Source: an uncultured Opitutia bacterium
GTDB taxonomy: Bacteria > Verrucomicrobiota > Verrucomicrobiia > Opitutales > UBA953
Length of the DNA stretch: 7,076 nucleotides
Assembly (NCBI GenBank): GCA_903879465.1
Contig: CAIRLQ010000227.1
Span: forward strand, 1 to 7,076
Direction: 5' to 3'
Part shown: in pieces, positions 5,876 to 7,076 of the stretch
How the letters are laid out: each line of letters opens with the position of its first letter
Numbering within the stretch: the first letter of the stretch is position 1
Made by a program: the position numbers and the translations under genes
The notes under the pieces: model-generated
Seen by the model: the letters and a program-made list of their open reading frames with translations, nothing else
Told to the model about the DNA's origin: nothing
Databases searched by the model: none

Positions 5876-7076
5876 GGCCTGAGCTTCAGGCGCGAGGGTC
5901 GGGAATAGGATGACGTCGCGGATGTTAGCCGCGCCCGTCAGCAGAATCACCAAGCGATCGATACCGATGCCGAGACCACCCGCGGGTGGCATACCGTGTT
6001 CGAGCGCCAGTAGAAAATCTTCGTCGATCTTCTGGGTCTCAGCCCCAGCTTGGAGCTGGAGCATCTGGCGCTGCACGCCGGGATCGTTTTGTTCGGAGTA
6101 CGCCGGGGCGATTTCCTGGCCGTTGATGCAAAGCTCAAAGACGTCGATCGTCGTATCGTCGCCGATGGTGACCTTGGCGAGCGGGCACAACTCCTTCGGG
6201 ATGTGCGTGACGAACGTCGGCTGGATGAGACCGGGCTCGATGAGCTTACCGAAGACCTCGTTGGTGACTTCGAAGTCTTCCCAGTCGGTGCGGGGCTCAT
6301 GCAGGCCGAGGCCCTTGCACGCGGCAATCTTCTCTTCCTTTGTACGAGCGAACCACTGCGCGTCGCCCGTGCGTTCGATGATAAGATCTTTATATTTAGC
6401 CTCGCGCCATTCGCCGCCGAGCTCGATGGCCACGCCATCGGGACGGACGACGGTGGTCGTGCCGAGCACTTCGGCGCAGACCTTCTGCACCAGCGAACGG
6501 ACGAGCTCCATCATCCCGCGGTAATCCGTATAAGCCTGGTAGGCTTCGAGCATCGTAAATTCAGGACTGTGCTTGACCGACACGCCTTCATTACGGAAGA
6601 CGCGGCCAATTTCGAAGACGCGATCCATCCCGCCGACGAGGCAACGCTTAAGGTGGAGTTCGAGTGCGATGCGGAGATAGAAATCACAATCGAGCGCGTT
6701 GGAATGCGTCTCGAACGGACGGGCCGCGGCGCCGCCGGCGATGGCGTGAAGGGCGGGCGTCTCGACTTCGGTGAAATCGCGGCTCCAAAGAAAGCGACGG
6801 ATTGATTCGACGACGCGGCTGCGGATGAACAGGCGGCGGCGGGACTCCTCGTTGACAACGAGGTCGAGGTAGCGCTGACGGTAGATCTTCTCGGCGTCGG
6901 TCAGGCCGGCCCACTGTTCCGGCAACGGGCGCAAGGCCTTCGAGACTAAGCGGTATTCGGCGACGCGCACAGTCACTTCGCCCGTCTTGGTGCGGAAAAG
7001 TTTGCCGCGGACGCCGACGAAATCCCCAGTATCGAGCATCTTCTTAAAATGCGTGTCGTAGGCCTCACCCAGGGCA
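5873..7076 (-). CDS. lysS: Lysyl-tRNA synthetase, class II (N-terminus outside window)
   Basis: The frame is open to the window edge. An ATG at 7039 is internal, because the codons before it (ALGEAYDTHFKK) continue the family sequence, so roughly the first 100 residues of a protein of about 500 are missing. The enzyme charges tRNA-Lys with lysine in the cytoplasm. Numbering from the internal ATG, residues 1-40 are the end of the anticodon-binding OB domain (GDFVGVRGKLFRTKTGEVTV, then KALRPLP), and RYLDL is at 56-60. Class II motif 1 is at about 83-98 (ends VETPALH), followed by GGAAARPFETHSNALD. Motif 2 is FRNEGVSVKHSPEFTMLE (148-165). The lysine-pocket strand ELCINGQEIAPAYSEQNDP is at 302-320, and motif 3 GLGIGIDRLVILLTG is at 355-369. 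The pocket strand reads EIAPAYSE where most LysRS have EIANGFSE. It appears to lead the operon with the Lol genes. Confidence 0.97.
   Translation of the reverse strand, partial: ALGEAYDTHFKKMLDTGDFVGVRGKLFRTKTGEVTVRVAEYRLVSKALRPLPEQWAGLTDAEKIYRQRYLDLVVNEESRRRLFIRSRVVESIRRFLWSRDFTEVETPALHAIAGGAAARPFETHSNALDCDFYLRIALELHLKRCLVGGMDRVFEIGRVFRNEGVSVKHSPEFTMLEAYQAYTDYRGMMELVRSLVQKVCAEVLGTTTVVRPDGVAIELGGEWREAKYKDLIIERTGDAQWFARTKEEKIAACKGLGLHEPRTDWEDFEVTNEVFGKLIEPGLIQPTFVTHIPKELCPLAKVTIGDDTTIDVFELCINGQEIAPAYSEQNDPGVQRQMLQLQAGAETQKIDEDFLLALEHGMPPAGGLGIGIDRLVILLTGAANIRDVILFPTLAPEAQA

Noticed and set aside
4412..5908. A 498-codon open frame on the + strand opposite lolD and the permease gene.
   Set aside because: It is antisense to two well-recognised genes. 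The translation is rich in R, E, H, D and Q, has no hydrophobic core pattern or recognisable domain, and is what GC-rich coding DNA commonly gives in the opposite frame.
6050..6805. A 251-codon open frame on the + strand opposite lysS.
   Set aside because: It is antisense to the class II synthetase motifs, which clearly fix the - strand as coding. No domain or ribosome binding site is visible.

Overview
This is a GC-rich, densely coding bacterial chromosome segment. It holds six protein genes in two convergent blocks and almost no non-coding DNA: the gaps are 6, 38 and 8 bases, and one junction has none. The gene content (a DUF502 membrane protein, a RecO-like protein, a nuclease-helicase, class II LysRS, a Lol ABC transporter and a nitroreductase) points to a Gram-negative, diderm bacterium. 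My best guess is Verrucomicrobiota, possibly Opitutaceae-like, from the overall feel of the proteins and the lysS-lolC-lolD order. That is an inference without a database search. I see no RNA genes, insertion sequences, phage genes, CRISPR arrays, attachment sites or origins.

Left block, + strand (1-3289). The 3' end of a DUF502 membrane-protein gene is followed 6 bases later by a gene for a short RecO-like protein. That gene overlaps the next one by a single base (TGATG). The next gene encodes a 764-residue protein that joins an N-terminal Cas4/RecB-type PD-(D/E)XK nuclease to an XPD/DinG-like superfamily 2 helicase. The helicase motifs look intact, but the cysteines that hold the iron-sulfur cluster of XPD/DinG enzymes are absent. 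The tight coupling suggests that the RecO-like protein and the nuclease-helicase are made together and may act together in DNA end processing or recombinational repair.

Right block, - strand (7076 down to 3290). This reads lysS (5' end cut by the window edge), a LolC/E-type permease gene, lolD, then an NfsB-type nitroreductase gene. lysS and the permease gene are 9 bases apart and share a reading frame. The permease and lolD overlap by 8 bases. The nitroreductase follows after 38 bases. This looks like one transcription unit coupling aminoacyl-tRNA synthesis with the outer-membrane lipoprotein release transporter. Only one permease is present, which suggests a homodimeric LolF-type transporter or a second permease encoded elsewhere.

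The two blocks meet tail to tail at 3287-3292, where the two stop codons abut as TGATCA with nothing between them.

Most of the window looks like housekeeping genes. The part most worth a second look is the RecO-like/nuclease-helicase pair. I do not claim that it is a new defence system.
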